From: Alphaproteobacteria bacterium
Lineage (GTDB): Bacteria; Pseudomonadota; Alphaproteobacteria; Caulobacterales; Maricaulaceae
Assembly (NCBI GenBank): GCA_018222865.1
Contig: JAAEZM010000001.1
Span: 1,457-65,456 of the forward strand
Direction: 5' to 3'
DNA: 64,000 nucleotides
The translations under genes and the position numbers were made by a program. Positions 1 to 11,396 of this stretch are shown in pieces. Below the pieces are notes generated by a model. That model did no database searches. It saw only the letters and a program-made list of their open reading frames with translations, and was not told the DNA's origin. Within the stretch, counting starts at the first letter, position 1, and every line of letters begins with the position of its first letter.

Positions 1-381
1 GGTGAAACCTATTGCCGCGATGCGGTGGTGGGCCTTCAGGTCGAGGGCTGTGAAGCCGGGCCTGATGGTGCGCTTTATGATTGCTGGATGGTCGAGATGA
101 TGGAGGGCCAGGTCAGCGAGGGTATCGCCAATGATCCGCGCCTCTCGGCGGGTGAGCTACGCTGGATGAGCTATGATCGTGGCGGTGATGCCGCCTTTGA
201 CATCATGGAGTCCGCCTATTGCGCCGAGCCGCCGCGAGGCGCCTGCAGCCGGATCTATAATATCGGCGTGATTTCCCGCGAAGATGCGGACGGTCACTCC
301 CTGGTCTTCGACCATTGCTGGGATGATGCGGCCAGCGGCCGCGCCCAATGCCGGCAGGCGATCATTGATGTGGTGTATTAG
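1..381 (+). CDS. Hypothetical protein, 5' end outside window
   Basis: The reading frame is open from the first base to a TAG at 379-381, giving the last 126 residues of a protein whose start lies upstream. I do not recognise a family. The visible part is acidic and contains several cysteines (YDCW, AYCAEP, GACS, DHCWDD, AQCRQ), which would suit a secreted, disulfide-bonded protein, but no signal peptide can be seen because the N-terminus is missing. A hairpin-rich repeat follows directly after the stop. Confidence 0.6.
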   Translation, partial: GETYCRDAVVGLQVEGCEAGPDGALYDCWMVEMMEGQVSEGIANDPRLSAGELRWMSYDRGGDAAFDIMESAYCAEPPRGACSRIYNIGVISREDADGHSLVFDHCWDDAASGRAQCRQAIIDVVY

Positions 382-383
382 CA

Positions 384-490
384 TCCACCCCCGTTTACGG
401 GGGAGGTGCCCCGGAGGGGCGGAGGGGGTCAGCCCCCATCGGCCCGATGCTCACGCCTCGGTCCACTTCCCCCGCAAGCGGGGGAAGAAT
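384..490. repeat. Hairpin-rich intergenic repeat, copy A
   Basis: Two strong hairpins bracket the element: cccccg/cggggg around 388-403 and the perfect stem cttccccc-gcaa-ggggaag type at 466-487. Between them lies a run of short G- and C-rich inverted motifs. The stretch before the second hairpin (CGATGCT..CGC..CGG.CCACTTCCCCC) recurs with few changes in copy C near 39.2 kb, and the hairpin ends resemble copy B near 2 kb. This is a dispersed, non-coding, REP/MITE-like family typical of alphaproteobacterial intergenic DNA. The remaining bases up to 676 hold no gene that I can see, only the leader of the next one. Confidence 0.6.
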
Positions 491-676
491 TTGGCGCTGA
501 GCGCCTAAGAGGCAGGATGACCGGCAGACTCCGGCTCATGGCCAGGGGGAATGCGGGTTTATCCCTGTTTTTGCGTTTATATTCTTGCGAAAACACGTTG
601 CCGAGGCTTGTTTTTTCTGGCGATCACACCCGACGGCGTCTAGTTTCGTGACGACAACAAACCCATGGAGCCCGAT

Positions 677-1333
677 ATGCTGCGAGACCTGCCTCGCCTC
701 GCGATTATTCTCACTCTTCTGGCTGCCTTCACTCCCAATGCACATGCACAGAGCGTAGAGCGCGGCGGACGGACCTATGAACTCGTGGAGTTCAGTGTGC
801 TGGCCAGCCCGAACGGTGCCTGGGGCTGGGAGATCGACGGTCCGAGCCTCTTTGCTGGTCGTCACATTGTGACCCTGGGTTGGCTCAATAGCGGCTGCTA
901 TCTCCGTCAGGACGGCTCGATCTCTAATCCGGAGGATCAAAACGGCATGTTCACCGCCGATCCGGCGCAGTTGCGACTTTGGTGGGGCGATTATACGGGC
1001 AATCGTTATGGCGGCGATCACCGCTCTACCTTGTCAGAGGATTGCTACGCTTTTGTCGAGCAAACCGGCATTGGACGACCGGTAGAGATCCTTGTCTTGA
1101 TCTATGGCGAGGTCCGCAATGGTAGCGGAAGAAACCAGCTTTACTGTAATCGAGATGACCAGCATCAGGACTATGTGCAGGGATGCAATCACATCATAGT
1201 CCATCGCATCGAATTCGCCGATTTCGCGCGCGACCGCGACGGGCGCTCAACCGCGGCATGGAATTCCCTGATGGCCGACGCCATCCGCCTTGGCGGAGAA
1301 GCCGCCCTTCGCTATGCACTGCGGGTAAGGTGA
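677..1333 (+). CDS. Secreted hypothetical protein
   Basis: 218 residues. A clear Sec signal peptide opens the protein (MLRDLPRLAIILTLLAAF then AHA|QS), so the product is exported. The mature part carries four cysteines (SGCY, EDCY, LYCN, QGCN) and tyrosine/tryptophan-rich segments (WGDYTGNRYGG). I do not recognise the family. I chose the ATG at 677 rather than the in-frame ATG at 665 because GGAG at 667-670 is correctly spaced for 677 and because the signal peptide then starts cleanly. It stands alone between a repeat and a convergent membrane-protein gene. Confidence 0.7.
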   Translation: MLRDLPRLAIILTLLAAFTPNAHAQSVERGGRTYELVEFSVLASPNGAWGWEIDGPSLFAGRHIVTLGWLNSGCYLRQDGSISNPEDQNGMFTADPAQLRLWWGDYTGNRYGGDHRSTLSEDCYAFVEQTGIGRPVEILVLIYGEVRNGSGRNQLYCNRDDQHQDYVQGCNHIIVHRIEFADFARDRDGRSTAAWNSLMADAIRLGGEAALRYALRVR

Positions 1334-1392
1334 GCTGAGGCGATCCGCCCCAGTTGGGGGAACTCCAGAGCATCGACAACGCCCCCCGCCCG

Positions 1393-1851
1393 CTAGAGCA
1401 CGCGCGTGTTGACCGTCTCCACAAAGCGCTCAAACCAGTCCAGCCGGGCGAGAAACTCGGTGATCAGCCCGGTCATGATGGCCAGGAGAAAGGTCGAGAT
1501 CGCGCCCAGGATTACAGCGAAGACCCGGCTGATGCGCGAGAGCAGGGCATTGGCCACATCGGCATGGCGGGTGAAGGCATAGCGCAGGGTCTGCACGGAC
1601 CACAGGATGAGCAGCGCCCAGAGCACCAGCGCATTGACCGTCCAGTCCGGCATTTGCGCATTCAGGGTCGGCAGGGTCCACCAGTCGAACAGGCCGATCC
1701 GCAATGTCCCGGTGAGATACTCGAAATAACCCGAGAGGGTCTGCATGGCCGGGGTCGGCTCGATATCCGCCACCCGCCATAATAATCCGATCAGGGCCAG
1801 GAGCCCGATCAGCACACTCAAAATCGTCATGCCCCAGGACACAAAACGCAT
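1393..1851 (-). CDS. Integral membrane protein, unknown
   Basis: 152 residues with three or four hydrophobic segments: an N-terminal one (MTILSVLIGLLALIGLLW), a central one (WTVNALVLWALLILWSV) and a C-terminal one (VFAVILGAISTFLLAIMTGL). No catalytic motif or family signature is visible. The ATG at 1851 lies close behind an AGGGGGG ribosome site; two in-frame GTG codons just upstream are alternatives. It is convergent with the secreted protein at 677-1333, and the next bases upstream belong to a repeat-containing intergenic region. Confidence 0.65.
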   Translation of the reverse strand: MRFVSWGMTILSVLIGLLALIGLLWRVADIEPTPAMQTLSGYFEYLTGTLRIGLFDWWTLPTLNAQMPDWTVNALVLWALLILWSVQTLRYAFTRHADVANALLSRISRVFAVILGAISTFLLAIMTGLITEFLARLDWFERFVETVNTRVL

Positions 1852-1962
1852 CACCACCCCCCTGATTTGACGAAATGACGTCTTCAGAGCCTCAGTTTAG
1901 CGGAACCGGCCCGCCCCGGAAATCCGTTTCGCCTCGCACGGCGTGTTGTGGGGGTGATTGAT

Positions 1963-2119
1963 CTTCCCCATTCATGGGGAAGTGGGCTCTTCGCAGCGTT
2001 AGCGAAGAAGAGGTCGAAGGGGGCGAGCGCAGCGAGCTTTGGCGCAGCCTCCGGGCGCAGCCCTGCGCCCCCTCCGTCCCGGCGCTCCGCGCCGGGCCAC
2101 CTCCCCGCAAGCGGGGAGG
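1963..2119. repeat. Hairpin-rich intergenic repeat, copy B
   Basis: The element begins with the perfect hairpin cttcccc-attcat-ggggaag (1963-1982) and ends with cctcccc-gcaagc-ggggagg (2100-2119). The interior is a chain of further GC-rich inverted repeats (ggcgcagcc/gggcgcag, cccggcgctccgcgccggg). Its end hairpins match the style of copies A and C. It sits immediately upstream of the AT-rich TIR-HD gene, so it marks one edge of an accessory island. Confidence 0.6.
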
Positions 2120-2423
2120 ATTGCGTGCGCCTCGGGGAGAAGGATGACGCCTTTCCCCGGACTTGTTCCGGGGCCTGGCGGAGACGAAGACGTCGATGTC
2201 TCCAGGCGCTGACGCCCCCCAGAGTCATCCACGCCGGGAGAACGCCAGCCCCCGACATGACGTCGGGCGAAAGCTCTGGTTTAGTGGAAATAGGGGTTTT
2301 TTTGAAGCCGGGCGGCCGGGGAAGGGGTGTGCGCGTTTATCGTGCATACGAACCCCATCAGCTACTTTTAATTTGCGTTGCCCTACGTAACCCGCTTTGG
2401 TGGATGCCGCAGGGAGGAGACAT
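2120..2423. other. Non-coding flank of the accessory island
   Basis: About 300 bases with no convincing gene. It includes a further palindrome, ccccggacttgttccgggg near 2155-2175, of the kind found in dispersed alphaproteobacterial repeats, and a T-run after ataggggttttttt at about 2292-2302. Base composition drops sharply towards 2340-2400, where the AT-rich island begins. The last bases supply the ribosome site of the TIR-HD gene (GGGAGGAGA at 2412-2420). Confidence 0.4.
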
Positions 2424-3728
2424 ATGAAAGTTTTTCTGAGCCATGCGTCAAACGACAAACCAATCGTTACTCGGATCAATAAGGACTTGCGTACGCATGG
2501 GATAAGTACGTGGGTAGATCACAAAATCATTACTGGTGGAGACGGACTCCCGGAGCGAATACAAGTCGGACTGGCAGAATGCAGCGTACTACTTTTGTTT
2601 ATGAGTCGGCACTCCATGGTTAGCCCTTGGGTTAACGCAGAATGGAATAATTTCTTCACACGCCAGATGGATGGAGAGCCGGTTGTTATTGTTCCAATAC
2701 GAATTGATAAGGAAGCTCAACGACCGGGCCTCTTGCGTCATTTACTTTACATAGACTTTGCAGAACCCGTTGAGTATGAAACCGCGCTCTCTAATCTACT
2801 TAGAAGTCTGTCGAAAACAAGAACTACAATAGATGGCGGCGAAATCGAAATCAGCCCAAACAATGTAAATGTTTCAAGATATACAAAGGAATTACTTGAG
2901 GATTTGAATGACGAATTCATTTCACTTCCATCTATCGCACGGATTCCGATAATTGACAAGTTAAAGCAATTACCAAGATCTGGAAAAAAGGTCCGAATTT
3001 CTGGCCTGAAGCCCAAAATTCGAATTCGATCAATTTATGATCACATTCTCTCTATTGCCCACTCGGCAGACGTTCTGTTACCTGTAATGGATCATAATGT
3101 GAAAAATAATGAATACAGCGAATTAGCGCGATGCATTGCATTTCACGAACTAAATGAAGTTGTACTAGGCGATATACCAACATACACGCCGCTATCCGAA
3201 AATAAAAGAAAATCAGCAAGAATATATGCCGAAAACCGATTGCGAAGCATTCCACCAAATCAAAGACAGAAAATTGCTGATGAATTTATATGGATGTTTC
3301 TACAAGAAAAAAATAGAGCATCCCTAAGCCATGTGAATACTATATTGAATAACGAAAATCCTATATCCGTTACGTTTCGACTTTTGGACAAAATTGATCC
3401 CATTGTTGCGATCTGGCGATACCTGCACACTCACAGGAATTCTGAGCGGTTTCCGGCTGAAGGTTTCCTGAGGAGAACAAAGGACTTTTTCGAAAATCCA
3501 GATGTAAAGAACTTCGCAAGGTCAATGAATTTTGATAATAAAGTTTATAATTTGATATTAGACTTACAGGATAGAAACAAAGCCTTATCTTACTTTGAGA
3601 ATCCTGACTATTTTAGCGAATCGAAAGAACTTTTTTCCCTCCCGCACTCAACCATTAAGGAACTAATTGAGGGCCGCGAGATTATTTTTACGGAGTTCAA
3701 TCGCAAACCCTCTAGGCCGCAGCGCTAG
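2424..3728 (+). CDS. TIR-HD fusion protein, candidate anti-phage defence
   Basis: 434 residues in two domains. Residues 1-130 form a bacterial TIR domain: VFLSHASNDK at the start, GISTWVD, CSVLLLFMS, and SPWVNAEW with the likely catalytic glutamate E73 in the position used by TIR NADases. Residues about 165-345 match the YfbR/HD_3 nucleotidase fold: LKQLPRSG, IYDH (H207), FHELNEVVLGDIP (H241, E242, E245) and LLDKID (D325). The usual HD pair is HE here. The remaining 90 residues are unassigned. The start follows GGAGGAGA. Composition is very different from the flanks: I counted 38% G+C in 2821-2880 and 27% in 3541-3600, against clearly GC-rich neighbours, indicating transfer. No partner gene is adjacent. 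The domain calls are firm for TIR and good for HD; the defence role is inferred. Confidence 0.85.
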   Translation: MKVFLSHASNDKPIVTRINKDLRTHGISTWVDHKIITGGDGLPERIQVGLAECSVLLLFMSRHSMVSPWVNAEWNNFFTRQMDGEPVVIVPIRIDKEAQRPGLLRHLLYIDFAEPVEYETALSNLLRSLSKTRTTIDGGEIEISPNNVNVSRYTKELLEDLNDEFISLPSIARIPIIDKLKQLPRSGKKVRISGLKPKIRIRSIYDHILSIAHSADVLLPVMDHNVKNNEYSELARCIAFHELNEVVLGDIPTYTPLSENKRKSARIYAENRLRSIPPNQRQKIADEFIWMFLQEKNRASLSHVNTILNNENPISVTFRLLDKIDPIVAIWRYLHTHRNSERFPAEGFLRRTKDFFENPDVKNFARSMNFDNKVYNLILDLQDRNKALSYFENPDYFSESKELFSLPHSTIKELIEGREIIFTEFNRKPSRPQR

Positions 3729-3968
3729 TCCCCATTCTAAAGCTGCCTTATGGGTGCCCTCAAGCTACAATCCAATTCAAAGCACATTCAGACACTCTGT
3801 ATAGAGGCAGGTCCAAGCTTAATATCGCCCTGAGCTATAACCTTTCGAGGGCCGTATATTGCTACTTTGCTCCCTCAGCTATGCTCCGACCAGGCCGAGG
3901 CCTTCGTGAAAAATAGCAGGTATAAAGATTCACCCCACCGCAGGTTGACCTAACCAATCCCCTCCCGC

Positions 3969-6690
<2,722 letters not shown>

Positions 6691-6693
6691 GTC

Positions 6694-6775
6694 CGTTCCT
6701 CCGCCGGTGCTAGCCGGATCAGGTTCTAAGGGTACGTCTCAGCCCCGACAGTCCGGGGCGCCCCTCGGCGCTCTT
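6694..6775 (-). promoter_or_regulatory. TPP riboswitch (THI element)
   Basis: Read on the minus strand, the sequence contains the conserved thi-box core in order: GAGGGGCGCCCC, a short hairpin, CTGAGA, ACCC, then AACCTGATCCGG and TAGCACCGGCGGAGG. The outer P1 stem pairs CGCCG with CGGCG, and the 3' strand of that stem directly abuts the GGAGGAA ribosome site of the next gene. Ligand binding would therefore be expected to hide the ribosome site, a translational-control arrangement. It governs the MBL-fold gene and thiC. Confidence 0.93.
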
Positions 6776-7139
6776 GAACAGAGAAAATGGACAGGATTGC
6801 CTGATTTGGCAAGGAAAGCCGGTGAAGCCGAGCGCAGTGAACGCGCCAGTAAGCGTGACCGGCATCACGCTACTGCTGGACGGCCTGCCCTAAAATGACC
6901 TCATGCCGCCCCGGGGGGACGGCATTGGAGAGCTCCGAGCCAACGCCCAGGTGATGATCGCAGGCGCGGTCAAACTGGCCCCTGCCCCACTTGCCGGACA
7001 CACGACCGGCACTTAGCCCAATGCCGACACATGCAGGGCTTATGGGGGCCGGCCGGTCCCTCATCCGGCTTCGCTTGCGCGACAGCCCGGACTCTCCGTC
7101 CGCCCCCACTTGATCGGAGCTGAGGTTTATTCAGACCCC
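6776..7139. other. Intergenic region, nothing recognised
   Basis: About 360 bases between the TPP aptamer and the serine hydrolase gene. It should contain the promoter for the riboswitch operon near its left end. A GC-rich inverted repeat, atgccg...cggcat, lies at about 6903-6925. I looked for tmRNA, RNase P RNA, SRP RNA and cobalamin riboswitch signatures on both strands and found none. No reading frame here has a ribosome site or a convincing product. Confidence 0.4.
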
Positions 7140-8660
7140 CTACTCAGCCCGCGCGAACTCATGCCCGCGGAAACCAAAGCCGGTGACCCGGCCATTGGCA
7201 TCACGGGTAAAGCGGACGGCTTCTGGCACATCATAGGGAACATTCCGTGCGCCAAAGAGGTCGGCCTGCGCCGGCTCCAGCACAAGATGATGGTCACCCA
7301 TCCACATGTTCAGCACGCCATCGCGGACCCCGAATTCGGCATTGAAATAGCTGACATCCGTCTCGAAGGCGCCGACAAAGTCCGACAAGTCATCCTCTGT
7401 CGGGCTCCAGCTCCAGCCGCCCCAGGCCTCATCCGCACGTGCTTCCGCCGTGCGATTGGCGATATAGTTCTGCAGGCGCTCGACCTGGCGGGGATAGAAA
7501 TCCGGGCGCTGCTGCTCACGCACATCCGCTTCGGGATCATCCGTGAGGAATTGCAGGTACATATCAATCGTACGGCTGACCACCCAGCCGGTCATATTGT
7601 CGGAGTTCGAGAAGGCGGCAATGCCAATGCCCAGATCCGGAGAGAAGGCCATCATGGACCGCGCGCCGGTATAGCCACCCCCGTGAATGTAGAGCGCATT
7701 GCCGTTCATCTCGCAGAGATTCCAGCCCAGCGAATAATGAGAACAGGATTGTTCGTAAGCGTTACGCCCATCTTCCTGATGCGTCTCAGCCGCCGGGGCG
7801 AGCGCGGTGGCCAGAGCGCTATCACTGATACCGCTGCCGTCCGGTGCCTCACCACGCAACTGGATCTGCAGCCATTGCGCCATGTCGAGCGGGGTGGTCA
7901 TCATGCCGCCCGCCGATTGCATCATCGCATCGGTTTTCGGTGCCACATCAAGCCAGGCCTGGTCTTCTGCAAGCCAGGTATGGTTCCAGGCGAGTTCCGC
8001 CGGCGCATAATCTGATGTCCGCGCAGAGGTGCGGTTCAGCGCCAGCGGAGCAAAGATCTCATCGGCCAGCCAGTCCTGCCACATCCGACCGGTCACGGTT
8101 TCCAGAATAGCGCCGTAAATATTGTAGCCGAGATTGCCATAGTCAAAGCCGGCATCGCGGATCTGGGCATAGCGCTCGATCAGCGCCGGATAGTCCGCAG
8201 GCTCAACGCGCGTGACATAGGCTTCCAGCTCAACAATCTCATCAACCGTGATCGGCACCTGGTGGCTCAGAAGATCGCGCATCGTCCACTCGGCCGGATC
8301 AACGCCCTCAGGCATGACAATTCCGGGCCAGTGTTCAGCGATCGTACTGTCGAGGGAGAGGATGCCGCGCTCATCAAGAACGGCCGACAGCAAGCCCATA
8401 TAGGCCTTGGTCTGGGAGGCGATATACATCGGCGTATCCGCTGTCATGGGCGCGCCGGTGGTGATGTTGCGCACGCCGGTCGCACGGTTCATCACGATCT
8501 CATCCGGCGTGACGATGACCACAGCATAGCCCGGATCAAGCCCCTCAAATCGATCAAGGAAAGCATCAAGGCGTTCGGCGGCCGCTTGCGGCGTTTCCGC
8601 CAGGGCGGGCAGGCTCAGGACGAGCGCCGAGCTCGCAGCAAGGGCAAGGGATTTCAGCAT
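7140..8660 (-). CDS. Secreted serine hydrolase, class C beta-lactamase family
   Basis: 506 residues. After a signal peptide (LALAASSALVLSLPALA|ET) the beta-lactamase/transpeptidase-like domain shows SQTK (the SxxK nucleophile motif, in IASQTKAYM), the YxN motif (YGNLGYNIYG) and the HxG-type third motif (IHGGGYTG). A C-terminal extension of about 110 residues follows, as in many penicillin-binding-protein-like esterases and peptidases. The product probably acts in the periplasm on peptide or ester substrates; beta-lactam hydrolysis cannot be assumed. The ATG at 8660 has GGAG upstream. An AraC regulator gene lies just upstream on the same strand. Confidence 0.85.
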   Translation of the reverse strand: MLKSLALAASSALVLSLPALAETPQAAAERLDAFLDRFEGLDPGYAVVIVTPDEIVMNRATGVRNITTGAPMTADTPMYIASQTKAYMGLLSAVLDERGILSLDSTIAEHWPGIVMPEGVDPAEWTMRDLLSHQVPITVDEIVELEAYVTRVEPADYPALIERYAQIRDAGFDYGNLGYNIYGAILETVTGRMWQDWLADEIFAPLALNRTSARTSDYAPAELAWNHTWLAEDQAWLDVAPKTDAMMQSAGGMMTTPLDMAQWLQIQLRGEAPDGSGISDSALATALAPAAETHQEDGRNAYEQSCSHYSLGWNLCEMNGNALYIHGGGYTGARSMMAFSPDLGIGIAAFSNSDNMTGWVVSRTIDMYLQFLTDDPEADVREQQRPDFYPRQVERLQNYIANRTAEARADEAWGGWSWSPTEDDLSDFVGAFETDVSYFNAEFGVRDGVLNMWMGDHHLVLEPAQADLFGARNVPYDVPEAVRFTRDANGRVTGFGFRGHEFARAE

Positions 8661-8749
8661 TTTCACGCTCCGTATATCGGGTATCAACTGCGCACAGATT
8701 GACAAGTCTTGCAGGGGCCGGCTTGTACGGATGTAACCTGACAGCGGTT

Positions 8750-9508
8750 TTACGCTGCGAGCAATTGCTGCAAACGGCGCGGCGGCAGCCCCGTCTCTTT
8801 CTTCAGCCAGCGATTAAGATGGCTTTGATCTGCAAAACCCGCCTCCGCAGCGGCTTCCGCTAGACGATCACCCTGTGCCATGCGCGAGACGGCAAAAGCC
8901 ATGCGGCTGCGGGCACGATACAGGCTGGGGGACAAGCCAAAATGCCGGGTGAAAGCCCGGGAGAGGTGGACGCGATGTACACCGCCCTCAGCCGCCAGAG
9001 ATTCAAGATCCGGGGCTTCCGGCGCGTCCCGCAATTGCTCGCGCACACGGCTCAGCCAGGCGGGCGGACAGGCGGTTTCACGCACACCTTCGCCCTGCTC
9101 CAGAGCCAGGAGGTCAATGATTGCGGCCTCGGCAACATCCCCGCCCTCACCGATCAGTCCAAGCAGGGCTGCCGCCGGTGCAGGATCGGCCGGGCTCCAG
9201 CTCCAATCGAGCTGATCGGTCGGCAAGAGCTTGGCGGTCTGTTCAAGATCCAGATTGACGCTGAGCAAGAGCGCGCCTTGGCGCCCGTATATATTCGCAT
9301 GCAAACAATCAGCAGGCTTACTGCCGCGCGCCGCGGTCAATATCTCGCAATCGCGATGGCGAACATCTTCGAAGACTTCTCCTGCCAGAAGCCAGGAGAC
9401 CTGATGGACATCATGTTCATGCGGCAGCATGCGTTCACCTGGGCTGTAATAGCTCAGGCGAACGCAGACGCCGGGGGATTTGTGTAAAGTCGTTTGTTGT
9501 TTCGGCAT
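8750..9508 (-). CDS. AraC-family transcriptional regulator
   Basis: 252 residues. The N-terminal half is a cupin-like sensor (PGERMLPHEHDVHQVSWLL), and the C-terminal 85 residues form the two helix-turn-helix DNA-binding module with the family pattern LAAEGGVHRVHLSRAF...FGLSPSLYR and AAEAGFADQSHLNRWLKK. It is 89 bases upstream of the serine hydrolase gene on the same strand, so that gene is a plausible target. The inducer is unknown. Confidence 0.9.
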   Translation of the reverse strand: MPKQQTTLHKSPGVCVRLSYYSPGERMLPHEHDVHQVSWLLAGEVFEDVRHRDCEILTAARGSKPADCLHANIYGRQGALLLSVNLDLEQTAKLLPTDQLDWSWSPADPAPAAALLGLIGEGGDVAEAAIIDLLALEQGEGVRETACPPAWLSRVREQLRDAPEAPDLESLAAEGGVHRVHLSRAFTRHFGLSPSLYRARSRMAFAVSRMAQGDRLAEAAAEAGFADQSHLNRWLKKETGLPPRRLQQLLAA

Positions 9509-9591
9509 TCCAGTTTCCGGTCTTTGACCGTCGTGTGTGAAACTTAGATGCCTATGCCACTCGATTTGGATGCTGGTGAGTGAATTTTTGG

Positions 9592-10116
9592 TCAGTTAAA
9601 CGCCATTGCACCGCGACCATGACAAGCGTCAAACAAGGCGAGGAAGGCGTCGGCATCAGAGCTGCCGGCATCCGCCGCATCGCGAAGATAGGCGCGGGCG
9701 CGGTAGGGATCAGCCGGCCCTCGCTCATCAGACAGCATCAGCCCGGCGAGAAAACCCGCATAGACCTGCCCGCGATCCATGAACATGCGCTCCAACGCAG
9801 CCTCGGCCCGCGTTTCATGCCCCTCCCAGCTATATGTCGCCAGTGTCAGAAGGGCCAAGGACCTCATGGAGGCAGGATCGCCGGCCCGCATGAGATCGCC
9901 ACCCCAGTAAAAGGCGGCCGCCTCGACAGGTACATTACGTTGCTGCGCCATCTGATTCACCGCCTGGGCCATGGATGCGCCAGCGCGGTAGAGATAGGCA
10001 TCGCGATGGTGCTGATAGCGATCGCAATCGCTCGCCGCGGCATTGCCGGCGAAGAGAAGGCATGCACCGGCACTAAAGGCCAGGGCCAGACCCAATCGGT
10101 TTTTCTTGCGGAACAT
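9592..10116 (-). CDS. Secreted Sel1-like hypothetical protein
   Basis: 174 residues with a strong signal peptide (LGLALAFSAGACLLFAGNAAA|SD). The rest is alpha-helical and alanine-rich, with an element resembling a Sel1/TPR repeat (DPYRARAYLRDAADAGSSDADAFL). Two cysteines (SDCD and DACH) sit near the ends of the mature chain and could bond. I cannot name a family. The ATG at 10116 is preceded by GGGAGAG. Confidence 0.65.
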   Translation of the reverse strand: MFRKKNRLGLALAFSAGACLLFAGNAAASDCDRYQHHRDAYLYRAGASMAQAVNQMAQQRNVPVEAAAFYWGGDLMRAGDPASMRSLALLTLATYSWEGHETRAEAALERMFMDRGQVYAGFLAGLMLSDERGPADPYRARAYLRDAADAGSSDADAFLALFDACHGRGAMAFN

Positions 10117-10301
10117 GTGAGCTCTCCCTCGTCTGAGCGAGGAAGAGACTGCGCGTCCCCCTTTAAACGGAATTCAATTTTGGATCCGAAGTTTAAGGCG
10201 AATTTTCAACAATTTAGACGATGACTACCCTGAGGTGCGAAGCCCTGTGACACCGGCACGCGTCTTGCGAGAATTACGGGAAATTGAGCAAAAGGTTTCA
10301 G

Positions 10302-11396
10302 ATGCTTAAGACTCTTGTTTCAAATGGGCACGGCCGTCTCGCAGACGGCAATAATCTGTTTACCCTTATGCGGATCGGTTTCGCACTTATTGTCTTGGCC
10401 GGTCATTCAGTTCAGATATCGCGAGGATTGGAATTCGCACCCGGCTGGCCGCAATCCCTGGACTATGTCGTTCATCGCTGCCTGGACGGGTTTTTCATCC
10501 TCTCCGGCTATATGATTACCGCCAGCGTTCTCAATAATGGCGATATCAAACGCTACACGCTCTCACGACTTTTCCGGATAATGCCGGGCCTGATCGTCGC
10601 CACCCTCATTCTCTGGCTAATCGTCGGACCGCTCTTCACCGCTCTAACCCCAGCGGCCTATTGGAGCGATCCGCAGACCCTTAGCTTCCCGCTTCTCATT
10701 CTGTCACAAGCGGAACCTCTGGCCGGCCTACCGGGTGTCTTCGACGCATCGCCGGCGGGTGGATATGCCAATGGCCCGCTCTGGACCATACGCTATGAAA
10801 TCCTGGCCTATATCGGTGTCGGACTTCTTCTTGTCCTTGGGCTTTACCAGAAGCGAAGCCAGATTGTGTCCTGGAGTGTGGCTGCGATTGCCGGTGCGCT
10901 GGTCTATCAAAGTGTCGGTTATGTCGGCCCGGGCGATGACACGATCGGATCAATGGCGCGCTTCGCCCCCGCCTTCATGATCGGTGCAGGCTTTTTCGCG
11001 CTAGGAGACAAACTCCACCTCTCCCCCGCCACCCTTGCGTTTTGCACGCTGGCCGCCCTCCTCGGAGCAGACACAATTGCCGGGCCGGTTCTCGAACAGA
11101 TCGCGACAGCGGCGATCATTTTGTGGCTCGGCTATCGCGTGCCCAGCGGCAAGATTGGGACAAGGCTGACCCGGATCGAGGATATTTCCTACGGTATCTA
11201 TATCCTGCACTGGCCAATCGGAATGATGGTGTTCAGCCTGGCGCCAGGCATGAATACACTCACCGTGTTCGCGCTAATGCTGCCGCTCAGCCTTGTGGCA
11301 GGCTGGCTTATGCGTGTCGGGATTGAAAAGCCGGCCATGCGCGTGAAAGACGCGCTCAGCACACCTCGCTCGGCACAGCCGGTCTTCAGCAGCTAA
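10302..11396 (+). CDS. Acyltransferase 3 family membrane protein
   Basis: 364 residues with about ten hydrophobic segments. The family hallmarks are at the N-terminus: [15 protein letters not shown] with the essential arginine and histidine, and [13 protein letters not shown]. Members of this family (OafA/ExoZ type) transfer acyl groups to surface sugars or lipids at the inner membrane. The start is uncertain: ATG at 10302 has AAAGG upstream, while TTG at 10284 would add six residues. Its stop overlaps the convergent purA stop by three bases. The target polymer is unknown. Confidence 0.85.
   Translation: MLKTLVSNGHGRLADGNNLFTLMRIGFALIVLAGHSVQISRGLEFAPGWPQSLDYVVHRCLDGFFILSGYMITASVLNNGDIKRYTLSRLFRIMPGLIVATLILWLIVGPLFTALTPAAYWSDPQTLSFPLLILSQAEPLAGLPGVFDASPAGGYANGPLWTIRYEILAYIGVGLLLVLGLYQKRSQIVSWSVAAIAGALVYQSVGYVGPGDDTIGSMARFAPAFMIGAGFFALGDKLHLSPATLAFCTLAALLGADTIAGPVLEQIATAAIILWLGYRVPSGKIGTRLTRIEDISYGIYILHWPIGMMVFSLAPGMNTLTVFALMLPLSLVAGWLMRVGIEKPAMRVKDALSTPRSAQPVFSS

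Noticed and set aside
6776-7139. Cobalamin riboswitch or other RNA next to the TPP aptamer
   Set aside because: Only isolated short matches (AAGCCGGTG) were found, without the rest of the B12 box or a downstream gene of the right type.
7140-8660. True beta-lactamase
   Set aside because: SxxK, YxN and HxG motifs are shared with esterases and peptidases, and the C-terminal extension is not typical of resistance enzymes.
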